Shown here in pieces: positions 26,020-34,110 of a stretch of 64,000 nucleotides of DNA. The stretch is from a bacterium (GTDB taxonomy: Bacteria > Planctomycetota > UBA1135 > UBA2386). The stretch spans positions 248,001-312,000 of the forward strand of contig JANSXC010000003.1 of assembly GCA_024743115.1 (NCBI GenBank). The letters run 5' to 3'. Position numbers and translations under genes: made by a program. The stretch's first letter is position 1. Each line of letters begins with the position of its first letter. The notes beneath the pieces are model-generated. The model made no database searches, was not told the DNA's origin, and saw only the letters and a program-made list of their open reading frames with translations.

Positions 26020-28805
26020 CCTTTGCCTTCCATGAAATCGTAGAGCCGTTGTTGCTCGCTCTCGTGCGTGCGCAGATCGCCCGCCGCCTTGCTGACCTCG
26101 ACCCGGGCGAGGTGCCATCCCAGTCGCACCGAACGCTCCTCGCAGAGCCCGGCAATCGCGTCGAACGCGGCCATGGCCTGAGGCAGCTGCTTCTGTTCGG
26201 CGAGGTTCATCGCGCGCTCGCGCACCAGCGCCAGCAGTCGCCGGCAACCCTTTTGTTTCGTCTGGTCGTCGAGCTTCGGATCGACGAGCCACTCGAACAG
26301 GATCTTCTCGGCCTCCTGCAGGTCGCCCGCCGAGATCCGCAGGCCCGCGGCCCGCCACGGATCGTCCGTGGCTTCCTGCGCGAGACCACGCAGCGCCGAG
26401 CGTGAGCTGAAGACCTCGACCCCACCGCGGTAACCGATCCCGAGCCACGAGCCAGCCGACTGGATGTTGAACGGCAGCTGCAGCGGTTCGCGACCAACAC
26501 CGAATGACGGCAGTCGCAATCGCTGCATCGCCTTCTCGTTCTTGACGTCGAACACGAAGATCTCGCCCTCACCAGGGATCAGCACGCGATCGCCCGCGAT
26601 CGTGCCACGGCCGCGACCGACGTTCTTGCGGCCGCTGATTGCGGGCAGTTCCTGCATCCACTTGATGAGACCACCACGCAATCCGATGCAGACCAGCGCG
26701 GTGTCCGAAGTCAGAAAGACTTCCGACGCCGTGGTGCCGACGATCGTCTTCAGCGTGCCGTACGGCGCATAGCGCGTGGTGCCGTCGACCAGCCACACGG
26801 GTTGACCGCTCGCGCTGTCGACGCAGGCGACGACGCCGCTGTCGCAACCCGCGAAGATCACGAGACCGTTCTGGACGATGAGGTCGTTCGGCAGGAAACC
26901 CGAGAGCTCGGACTGCACGAATCGGGAACCGATGTTGTTGCGACCGGTCGAGCCCTTGGGTCGCATCTTGGGTCGCAGCGGATCCTCGCGCTCGTAGCGT
27001 CGGATCCAGCGCAGATCGCCCGCGAACGCATCGACTGCCGCAAGGCAGCCAGCGTTGGTCAGCGCAAACGCGATGCCGCCGTTGACGACGACCGGCGAAC
27101 CCGGCGCCTTGAAGAACGGCGACCCGCCCGAATGCAGCATCGTGTGCCACAAGGGCCGCCCCGTGCTGCGATCGAGACACTCCAGCGAGTAGGCGTCGCG
27201 CCGCATCGCGGGCAGCAGCAGCCGCTCGCCGAAGATGGTCGGCCGCGCGAGGAACGTGACATCGCGCAGGCCATCCTCGCCATCGAGCCACTGCGTCGAG
27301 TCCCACAGCGGCGCCATCGTGACGCGGTCGTAGGCGACGAGTTTGGACGTGCGCAGCGTCGAGACGTTCTGCGTCGGGGTCTTCTGATGGCCGAGCACGG
27401 CGTAACGCCGGACCTCGTCCTCGACGGGCCGCATGAGCGCGTGATCGACCGCCGCGATCCGGATCCGCGGATAGCCCTGGCGCGGCTTCGACGGCACGTC
27501 GAGTCCGTCCCCGGCCTGCAGCATCAGCCCCGTGCGGGCATCGGCGACGCGCAGCCGGTAGTGATCGAAGAACAGCGCGCGCGGCGGCTTGCCGGCCGAC
27601 TCGCCGGGCACGAATCGGATCCACGACGCCGGGCCGTAGCGATCGGCGTGCGGCATCGCGGTCGTGCGCTGACCGTTGCCCCAGCGAATGAAGCCGCGAT
27701 TGCGGTCGCGCTTGGATTTCGGACTGCGGTAGGGCCGCGGATCCGCGAAGCGATACTGCCAGAGCGCCACCAGTTCTTCGGGGCCGGCCCCATCGGGATC
27801 GGCGGCCTCGCCGAGGCCGTCCGCCAGCCACGACGGGCCCGAATCCGCGAGCGCGCCCTCGAGCAACGCGATGACCTCGTCCGCGAAGATCGGCAGCTCG
27901 GGCAGCTCCCGGACCGACTGCAGCTCACCGAGAATGCGCAGCGAGTCCTCGGGGTGCTCCTTGGCGATCTCGCGCACGGCCTCCTGCGCGACCCCACTCT
28001 CGCCGGCCATACGCAAACATAGTGCGATCTTGAACTTACACCAGATTGGGTCCGCGCCGATCCGCTTCAGGTTGGTGGCCGGATAGATCTCGATCAGATC
28101 CCTAAGCACCTGCACGGCAGCGCGATACCGCCCCTCGTGCATGAACCGATCGGCGAGTACGACCATCGCGCGGCCCGCGGGCAGCGTGATGAAGTAGCGA
28201 TTGATGACCTTCTCGAGCTCGGAGATGGAGCCGCTCGCCATGGCCGCCTCGAACATCTGACGCGCCGCGACCTCGTGCAGCGTCCGGTAGAGCTCGATGC
28301 CGGCGGCCGGCATTTCCGCGAGCAGTTCGTGGCAAAGCCGGCGCACGGGCCGGTAGAGCCGACCATCACGCGAGAACACCGAGTTGGCCGCGTCGAGTTC
28401 GACACTGGAGGGGCCTTTCGGGCCCTTGGGCTGTTTCGCCTTCGGCTCCTTCTTCTTCGGAGCGTTCTTCGCGGCCGGGTCCTTGCTGGTCTCGTCCGCG
28501 TTCGTCGGTGGCGGCGCAAACTCGTCCGAACTGCCGAGGAACTCGACCGTCCGGCCCTGAATGACGTCCTGCAGGACCTCGATCGCGGCCACGTAGTTGG
28601 CGTCGCCGAGGAACGACTCAGCTCGCCGTAAATACCTGTCGAGATTGGGGTTCTCGAACATCTTGACCGGTACGCCGAGGTCTTCGTCCGAGGACCTCAC
28701 CGCCCCGATCGCGCCGAGGGGGGCGACCGCTCGCACCCGCTGCGCCAAGAGCGGAGCAGTGACGCTGGCAGTCGCCAGAACAGCGAGAAGTAGACGTGAT
28801 TGCAC
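26016..28805 (-). CDS. exported TPR and PQQ-like beta-propeller protein, first gene of the operon
   Basis: This 929-residue protein begins with GTG at 28805 and a signal peptide (LLLAVLATASVTAPLLAQ). Helical TPR-like repeats cover about 50-330 (RRAESFLGDANYVAAIEVLQ, HEGRYRAAVQVLRDLIEIYP), interrupted by a Lys/Pro-rich loop at about 105-130. From about 400 the sequence shows the BamB/PQQ-type blade pattern (GRPLWHTML, GCLAAVDAFAGDLRWIRRYE, SGVVACVDSASGQPVWLVDG). The C-terminus (about 830-929) is again helical. It probably acts as a large extracytoplasmic scaffold. Around 28000-28115 codon usage is locally atypical (CTA, TGT, TTG, AGG codons). Confidence 0.82.
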   Translation of the reverse strand: MQSRLLLAVLATASVTAPLLAQRVRAVAPLGAIGAVRSSDEDLGVPVKMFENPNLDRYLRRAESFLGDANYVAAIEVLQDVIQGRTVEFLGSSDEFAPPPTNADETSKDPAAKNAPKKKEPKAKQPKGPKGPSSVELDAANSVFSRDGRLYRPVRRLCHELLAEMPAAGIELYRTLHEVAARQMFEAAMASGSISELEKVINRYFITLPAGRAMVVLADRFMHEGRYRAAVQVLRDLIEIYPATNLKRIGADPIWCKFKIALCLRMAGESGVAQEAVREIAKEHPEDSLRILGELQSVRELPELPIFADEVIALLEGALADSGPSWLADGLGEAADPDGAGPEELVALWQYRFADPRPYRSPKSKRDRNRGFIRWGNGQRTTAMPHADRYGPASWIRFVPGESAGKPPRALFFDHYRLRVADARTGLMLQAGDGLDVPSKPRQGYPRIRIAAVDHALMRPVEDEVRRYAVLGHQKTPTQNVSTLRTSKLVAYDRVTMAPLWDSTQWLDGEDGLRDVTFLARPTIFGERLLLPAMRRDAYSLECLDRSTGRPLWHTMLHSGGSPFFKAPGSPVVVNGGIAFALTNAGCLAAVDAFAGDLRWIRRYEREDPLRPKMRPKGSTGRNNIGSRFVQSELSGFLPNDLIVQNGLVIFAGCDSGVVACVDSASGQPVWLVDGTTRYAPYGTLKTIVGTTASEVFLTSDTALVCIGLRGGLIKWMQELPAISGRKNVGRGRGTIAGDRVLIPGEGEIFVFDVKNEKAMQRLRLPSFGVGREPLQLPFNIQSAGSWLGIGYRGGVEVFSSRSALRGLAQEATDDPWRAAGLRISAGDLQEAEKILFEWLVDPKLDDQTKQKGCRRLLALVRERAMNLAEQKQLPQAMAAFDAIAGLCEERSVRLGWHLARVEVSKAAGDLRTHESEQQRLYDFMEGKG

Positions 28806-28974
28806 AGGCAGGTCGAGCCGAACGCATCGCAGCGCCCCGAACCGGGATACCGGACAGGGACACCAGCGCGACGCCAGGCGTCAGGTTCCGGGTTTGTGGA
28901 CGGTCGAGTCCGTGTGACGGGCAACTGCCCGAAAAACTCAACGTCGTTTTCCCCGGGAGGGATCAGGCCGAAAT
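28806..28974. other. 169-base gap upstream of the 13-gene operon
   Basis: The gap separates the end of the HTTM gene from the first gene of the long operon, both on the minus strand. It must hold the operon promoter unless transcription reads through. A perfect inverted repeat, CGGGCA/TGCCCG, lies at 28918-28931. On the minus strand it is preceded by TTTTT, which is not the order expected of a terminator in that direction. I see no confident -35/-10 pair. Confidence 0.4.
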
Positions 28975-30108
28975 CTACGGCTCCCGGGCCGGGTCAGCGA
29001 GACCCCCCTCCACGTTTCGCCGCTCCGGGCCCGGCGGTTGGTCCGGCGAGTTTCCCGACCGCGCGATCGCGAGCGCCACGACCGCAAACAGCGCCAACAG
29101 GGCCCACCAGGGCACGACGTTGTTCGCGACGTAGGCGACGAGCGCGAGGTAGGCCGCCGCCGCGACGGCCAGCAGTCCGCCGATCAGGGGGCGCCGCCGC
29201 AGCATGTGCCAAAACAGCAACGGCACCCTTTCGAGCGGCGTGAACACCCAGAGCAACAGCCAGAGCCGCATGTAGGGCCCGGTGTCCATCGTCTTCCAGG
29301 TCATCAGATGGAACGCCGTCACTGCTGGCAGATAGAACCAGCGCGCGCGCGGCCAGAAGATCACGAGCGGGAACGTCGCCTGGACGAACACGGTGCCGAT
29401 GCTCTGGAACTGACACAGCGCGACGCTGCTGCCGACCGCGCGCGACCAGTCACCGTCGTGGCCGAGCATGATGCCCTGCAGCGTGTAACCGTTGAACCAG
29501 TCGAGACCACCGAGGATCAGCTTGCCGAACCCGGCGCCGGCATAGCCGAGCGCGATCGTGAACTGCGTGATGCGGATCGGCAGCGCGGACGTCGTCACGA
29601 CCGCGGGCGATGCGGGCAGATCGCGCCGCCGCCATAGCCAGCGCACGACCAGCGCATCGACCGAACACCCGAGCCCCACGCGCGCGAACGGCAACGCCGC
29701 CATGCCGAACGCGAGCGCGACCTTGTCGTGGTGCGGCTTGCCGAACGAGTACGCGAGGCCGGTCCAATAGAAGAACGCCAGCGCGCCGATCGCACAGCTC
29801 AGCCTGGAAGCGATCCCGAGGATGCCGCCCGTGAGCGCGATCACCGCGATCGTCCACGCGAGTTCGGCCGCCTCCGAACCGATCGGCGGCACGCCGAGCA
29901 CCTGGAACAGGTAGATCGGGGTCCACGGCCGGCCCGCGATGCCACTGCTGACGTTGGCCGCGTCCATGAACACGACGGGCGCGTAGAGCAGCACGTCGTA
30001 GAGCGCGACGGCACAGAGCAACGCGCGCACCGCGCCGAGCCGGGCGGCCGGCACCGGATCGCAGAACAGCCGATCGAGCCAGCGCCAGAACGCTGCGGGC
30101 GAGCTCAT
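28975..30108 (-). CDS. HTTM-domain membrane protein (vitamin K-dependent carboxylase N-terminal-like)
   Basis: This 377-residue polytopic membrane protein has about eight to ten hydrophobic segments. The arrangement fits the HTTM family: an early R-A-Xaa-L-C-A-V-A-L-Y-D segment, FYWTGLAYSFGKPHHDKVAL with conserved His/Lys, and YAGAGFGKLILGG. Homologues include the membrane half of vitamin K-dependent gamma-carboxylase and many bacterial proteins of unknown function. There is no C-terminal carboxylase domain. Its ATG overlaps the stop of the upstream gene (ATGA), so the two form a unit. Confidence 0.75.
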   Translation of the reverse strand: MSSPAAFWRWLDRLFCDPVPAARLGAVRALLCAVALYDVLLYAPVVFMDAANVSSGIAGRPWTPIYLFQVLGVPPIGSEAAELAWTIAVIALTGGILGIASRLSCAIGALAFFYWTGLAYSFGKPHHDKVALAFGMAALPFARVGLGCSVDALVVRWLWRRRDLPASPAVVTTSALPIRITQFTIALGYAGAGFGKLILGGLDWFNGYTLQGIMLGHDGDWSRAVGSSVALCQFQSIGTVFVQATFPLVIFWPRARWFYLPAVTAFHLMTWKTMDTGPYMRLWLLLWVFTPLERVPLLFWHMLRRRPLIGGLLAVAAAAYLALVAYVANNVVPWWALLALFAVVALAIARSGNSPDQPPGPERRNVEGGLADPAREP

Positions 30109-31586
30109 CGCGCCTTCTCCCAGCGCACGAGCACGGTCGGCGCCGCATCGACGGGGCCAGCGGGCGTCAGCCGAATGCGTCCATCGGCGAGCACATAGCC
30201 GATGAACTCGGGCTCCCCGCTCGGCCGCCCGCGGTTGATCTGCCGCAGGAAGCGCTGCCGCTTCGCTTCAGGGCCGAAGACGATCTCCGCGAGCATCTGC
30301 CAGTAGCCGTCCTGCACGACGCCGATCTCCCAGAGTTCGCGCGCCATCCGCGTGCCGTCCGCGCGCAGGCCGAACACGCGCGGTCGATGCAGCACCGAGC
30401 CTTCGTGCCAGTTTTCGGTGTACATCGTGAAGCCGACGAACGGCCAGCTACGGCCGTAGCCGAGCGTGGCGGCGAGCAGCTGCAGGCCGAGGATCATCAG
30501 GAGTGCGGTCCGCCCCGCGGCGACGAGAGCGCGCCGCAGCCGTTGCGGTGGGCCTGTGGTCGGTCGCCCACCGGTCCAGAATGCGAGCCCGAACACGAGC
30601 AGTGCGACGAGAATCGCGATCGCCGGCAGCAATCGGGTATCGAACGCGCGCGGCAGCGGCACCGAGACGTCGAACTCGGCGACCTTGCGGCGGCGAAGGT
30701 CACGATCGAGCGCGTGCACCTCGACCTGGTGGCGACCGGGCCGCAGGTGTCGCAGTCGCTGTTCCGAGATCGGGCGCAGCAGATGATGGTGGCGCAAGCG
30801 CTGTCGCAGGGTCACGCCACCGCGCGCCACGACCGCCAGTTCGAACGGCGCGGTGCCGTCCGCGAGCCCGACCAGTTGCCGCCGTTCTACCCGCGGACTG
30901 CCAGCGTCCGCAGCGAAGCTCGCGAGTCGCGGCGGCGGCCCGCGGTCGGGCCGGTAGGCAAACCACCCGCGCTCGTTCTGCAGCAGGATCCGGCCGATGG
31001 CATCCCGCCGCACAGCGCGATACGGCGGTGGCGGCAGCGACAGCCCGTCCGCGGCGCCCGAGCCGCCGGCCGCAAAGGTCCGGCCGTAGCCGAACCGCGG
31101 TTCGATCACGCCGAAAGCGTCCGGTGTGCAGACCCACAGTCGCCCGCGCGGATCCGCAACGACCCCGCGCAGCGGCCCGGGCGGCACGCCGTCGCGCAGG
31201 TCCGCAAGGTCGAGCACCAGGTGGTCGGCATCGCAAACGAACAGGCCCTGATCGCAGGCCGCGAAGACCGCCCCGTCGGGATGCCGGGTGATCGCGTGGA
31301 CCCGGCCGGTCGGTGACGTTCGGGGCAGGGCCGCGTTGCCGCCGGGATCGGTCCGGCGCAGATCTCCGTCGATGATCGCAAGGCTAAGCTCCGCAGTGAG
31401 TTCGATCCGTTCTGCTGCGACGGGAACGGCCGCGGCGATGGCGCTGGAGTCCACCGCCACGAAGCCCGAATCGGCAGGCTGCTGCGCCGACTCCTGACCC
31501 ACCACCGCAACCGCAAGCATGGCTCCGGCGAGGAATCCTGCCGCGATCAGCGCGCAGCGCGGGGCATGGAACGGCAAGCGGAGCAT
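30105..31586 (-). CDS. membrane protein with N-terminal propeller-like part, partner of the HTTM protein
   Basis: This 493-residue protein has a signal or membrane segment at the N-terminus (CALIAAGFLAGAMLAVAVVG). It continues with a sensor-propeller-like region of the two-component-regulator type (GLFVCDADHLVLDLADLRDG, LWVCTPDAFGVIEP), then an Ig/Y_Y_Y-like segment, a membrane span (LLPAIAILVALLVFGLAFW) and a second one (ALLMILGLQLLAATLGYG). The C-terminal part has PFVGFTMYTENWHEGSV, a motif I associate with proteins encoded beside HTTM genes. The ATG at 31586 places the hydrophobic signal correctly. No kinase domain is present, so this is not a complete hybrid sensor. Confidence 0.6.
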   Translation of the reverse strand: MLRLPFHAPRCALIAAGFLAGAMLAVAVVGQESAQQPADSGFVAVDSSAIAAAVPVAAERIELTAELSLAIIDGDLRRTDPGGNAALPRTSPTGRVHAITRHPDGAVFAACDQGLFVCDADHLVLDLADLRDGVPPGPLRGVVADPRGRLWVCTPDAFGVIEPRFGYGRTFAAGGSGAADGLSLPPPPYRAVRRDAIGRILLQNERGWFAYRPDRGPPPRLASFAADAGSPRVERRQLVGLADGTAPFELAVVARGGVTLRQRLRHHHLLRPISEQRLRHLRPGRHQVEVHALDRDLRRRKVAEFDVSVPLPRAFDTRLLPAIAILVALLVFGLAFWTGGRPTTGPPQRLRRALVAAGRTALLMILGLQLLAATLGYGRSWPFVGFTMYTENWHEGSVLHRPRVFGLRADGTRMARELWEIGVVQDGYWQMLAEIVFGPEAKRQRFLRQINRGRPSGEPEFIGYVLADGRIRLTPAGPVDAAPTVLVRWEKAR

Positions 31587-31785
31587 CGGCTCGCAGCTTA
31601 CTCGACCGCCCGGACCCTGCGGATCCGTGGAGGATCGGCGCGGCTCACCCGTCCTTACGACCCGTTTGCCAGCTGACGAACGCGCACCCCGTCGGGTCCG
31701 AAACCGGCCAGGACCGCCGTTCGCCCACCCTCCGTCCGGCCGAACCTGCCCGCTCCCCTTCACGTTGCGTAGACTCCACGCCCAC
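31587..31785. other. 199-base divergent intergenic region
   Basis: The region separates a minus-strand operon (start 31586) from a plus-strand gene (start 31786) and should hold promoters for both. A TAGACT sequence at 31770-31775 resembles a -10 box, like the one upstream of 6273, but the start codon is only 10 bases away and no good -35 element lies at 16-18 bases. Nothing else stands out. Confidence 0.35.
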
Positions 31786-34080
31786 ATGACCCCCGCGATG
31801 CTGCCACGCTGTTCTCTCGTTCTCCCAGGCTTGATGGCCGGCTTGATGGTCGGCGCCATCGGGCTGCTGCCCGGGCTGCGCGCCCAGGAATGGACCGGCG
31901 AGAAGCTCGCGAGCGAAGCCGCGGGTTTTCAGTCGGAGAGCCTGGCGACCAAGCTCGAGCAGATCGGCGCGCTGCTCGAGCATCGCGCGGACAACTTCTC
32001 GGCCGTCGTCGCGCGGATCCACGGCGACCACCGCGAATACCTGCTCAAGGTCGATCGCCTGATCGGTGAGCTCACCGACGAGCGCTGGGCCGTGCGCGAG
32101 CAGGCCGAACGCTCGCTCATCGAGATCGGTGGCCGCGCCAAGGCGCTTATCCTGCAGCATCGTGACACGTACGAGTTCGTCGAGCAGCGGCTGCGCTGCG
32201 CGCGAATCCTGGACGCGCTGACCGCCAAGGGCACCGAGGAAGAGGATCGCGAACAGCGCCTGCTGCGCGGTCTGGTGCAGATGGCGCTCTATCAGGAAAC
32301 CGAGCCGCGACTGCTCCGCGCACTGCGCAGTGCGCTGGGTCACACGGATCCGTCCGTCGTCGAAGGCGCGATCCGCGCACTCGGCAAGCTCGGCGGCGAG
32401 GACGAGGTCAAGCCGGTCGAACAGATGCTCGAGTGGAAGGGCGGCATGCATCGCCAGACCACGATCGCGGCGCTCGGTCGCATGCAGTGCGACGGCGCGC
32501 TCGCGGTGTGCAAGCGCCTGCTGACGTCCGATGAGATCACGAACACCGAGGTCTTCGTGCTGTTGCGCGCGCTGCAATCCCGCAGCGACGACGGCGCCAG
32601 GAACCTGCTCGGCGAACTCGCCGCGGCGAAGAACCCGCTCGTCGCGGCCGGTTCGAAGATCCGCACCGCGGCGCGCGAGAACAAGACGCCCGCGCGGTTC
32701 ACGCTGCCCGATCGCAGCCAGGTCGATGCGAAGTTCGGCGGCTTCTTCGGCGAGTCGCTGCAGGTGCACGACGGCTTCCCGGGCCTGGCCGTGGCCGAGC
32801 TGGCGTTCACGGACACCGACACCGTCGACTTCCCGGCACACGCCATGGCGCCGGTCGACGGCACGCGCGTGTTCCTCAACCAGGGCAGCCTCGTGATCGG
32901 CAAGATCGTTGCGATCGACGCCGAGTCGCTGCAGCTCGAGTCCGCGATGTTCGGCCAGCTCACGCTTCCCCGCGCAGAGATCCAGGGCCTCGCGCTCGAC
33001 CCCGAACTCGATCGCCTGGTCGGCGCATCGACCGATCACGACCGCGTGCGCTTGAAAGGCGACAAGTTCCTCGACGGCCACATCCGTTCCACCGATGGCA
33101 AGACCGTCGTGTTCGAGGCGCTCGACGGCAAGAAGTCCGACATTCCCGTCGCCGACATCGCGGGCATCCTGTTCACGCGGCCGCGCTCGATCGAACCGGA
33201 CACGACGATCTACACGCGCATCGACCTGACATCGGGCGAGCGCCTCATCGCCTTCGTCGCGGGCGCCTCGGGTGACGAGCTCGCGATCACCGCACCGCTG
33301 CTCGGCTCCGCAGTCGTGCCGCTGGCGCAGGTGCACCGCCTCGAACTCGGCGTCGGTGGCGGCGCGCTCTGGGGCTTCACCCTCGTCGCGGACTACAGCG
33401 ACAACCGCGTCGTCGAGTTCGACGATCAGGGCCGCACGGTGTTCGTGCTCGAAGACGTGTTCGGCGCGTGGGACGCCGAATGCCTCGACAACGGCAATCT
33501 GCTCATCACCGAGTTCTCCGTGAGCCGCGTGCAGGAGATCAACCGCAAGGGCGAACAGGTCTGGGTCTACGAAGAACTCAAGAACCCCTACGACGCCGAT
33601 CGCCTGCCGAACGGCAACACGCTGATCGCCGACACGTTTGGCAGTCGCATCGTCGAGGTCGATCCGTCCGGCAAGGAGGTCTGGGTGTTCGACAAGAACA
33701 TCCGGCCGTTCGACTGCGATCGTCTCGCCAACGGCAACACGCTGATCGCGGACGTGCTCAAGGACCGCGTGATCGAGGTCAACCAGGACGGCGAGGTCGT
33801 CTGGGAAGTGAAGAACATGCCCAACGTGCACGACGCCGACCGGCTGCCCAACGGCAACACACTGGTCACGCTGCGCAACAAGGGCGTCGTGCTCGAGCTC
33901 GACAAGGAAGGCAACACGGTCTGGAAACTCACGAGCCTGAGTTCGCCGTCCGATGCCGACCGCCTGCCCAACGGCCACACGCTCGTCGCCGAGAACACGC
34001 AATGCCGCGAGTTCGATCGCCGCGGCAACGAGGTTTGGAAGAAGGAGACGAGCTGGGCGGTCGAGGTCAACCGCTACTGA
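31786..34080 (+). CDS. exported HEAT-like plus beta-propeller protein
   Basis: This 764-residue protein has a signal peptide (LVLPGLMAGLMVGAIGLLPG, cleavage near LRAQ). About 60-300 is helical with HEAT-like units (DERWAVREQAERSLIEIGG, VEGAIRALGKLGGEDEV). About 305-540 contains SH3/Sm-like beta segments (GSLVIGKIVAIDAESLQLES, GERLIAFVAGASGDE). The C-terminus is a propeller of about six blades of the type DADRLPNGNTLIADTFGSRI followed by VEVDPSGKEVWVF, similar to arylsulfotransferase-like and NHL propellers. No catalytic site is seen. The ATG at 31786 fits the signal peptide, and 31798 is an alternative. Confidence 0.78.
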   Translation: MTPAMLPRCSLVLPGLMAGLMVGAIGLLPGLRAQEWTGEKLASEAAGFQSESLATKLEQIGALLEHRADNFSAVVARIHGDHREYLLKVDRLIGELTDERWAVREQAERSLIEIGGRAKALILQHRDTYEFVEQRLRCARILDALTAKGTEEEDREQRLLRGLVQMALYQETEPRLLRALRSALGHTDPSVVEGAIRALGKLGGEDEVKPVEQMLEWKGGMHRQTTIAALGRMQCDGALAVCKRLLTSDEITNTEVFVLLRALQSRSDDGARNLLGELAAAKNPLVAAGSKIRTAARENKTPARFTLPDRSQVDAKFGGFFGESLQVHDGFPGLAVAELAFTDTDTVDFPAHAMAPVDGTRVFLNQGSLVIGKIVAIDAESLQLESAMFGQLTLPRAEIQGLALDPELDRLVGASTDHDRVRLKGDKFLDGHIRSTDGKTVVFEALDGKKSDIPVADIAGILFTRPRSIEPDTTIYTRIDLTSGERLIAFVAGASGDELAITAPLLGSAVVPLAQVHRLELGVGGGALWGFTLVADYSDNRVVEFDDQGRTVFVLEDVFGAWDAECLDNGNLLITEFSVSRVQEINRKGEQVWVYEELKNPYDADRLPNGNTLIADTFGSRIVEVDPSGKEVWVFDKNIRPFDCDRLANGNTLIADVLKDRVIEVNQDGEVVWEVKNMPNVHDADRLPNGNTLVTLRNKGVVLELDKEGNTVWKLTSLSSPSDADRLPNGHTLVAENTQCREFDRRGNEVWKKETSWAVEVNRY
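33472..34071 (+). repeat. five 120-bp in-frame repeats encoding propeller blades
   Basis: Units begin at 33472, 33592, 33712, 33832 and 33952, exactly 120 bases apart, each starting with a codon trio like gac-gcc-gat. They encode 40-residue blades with the core DADRLPNGNTL. Nucleotide similarity between units is high in the core (for example gcctgccgaacggcaacac), which points to duplication inside the gene. Confidence 0.85.
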
Positions 34081-34110
34081 TCTGTCGGGAGTGGACCCGG
34101 CCGCGGCCGA

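Noticed and set aside
28918-28931. CGGGCAACTGCCCG hairpin as terminator of the HTTM gene
   Set aside because: On the transcribed strand the T-run comes before the stem, not after it, so it does not have terminator order.
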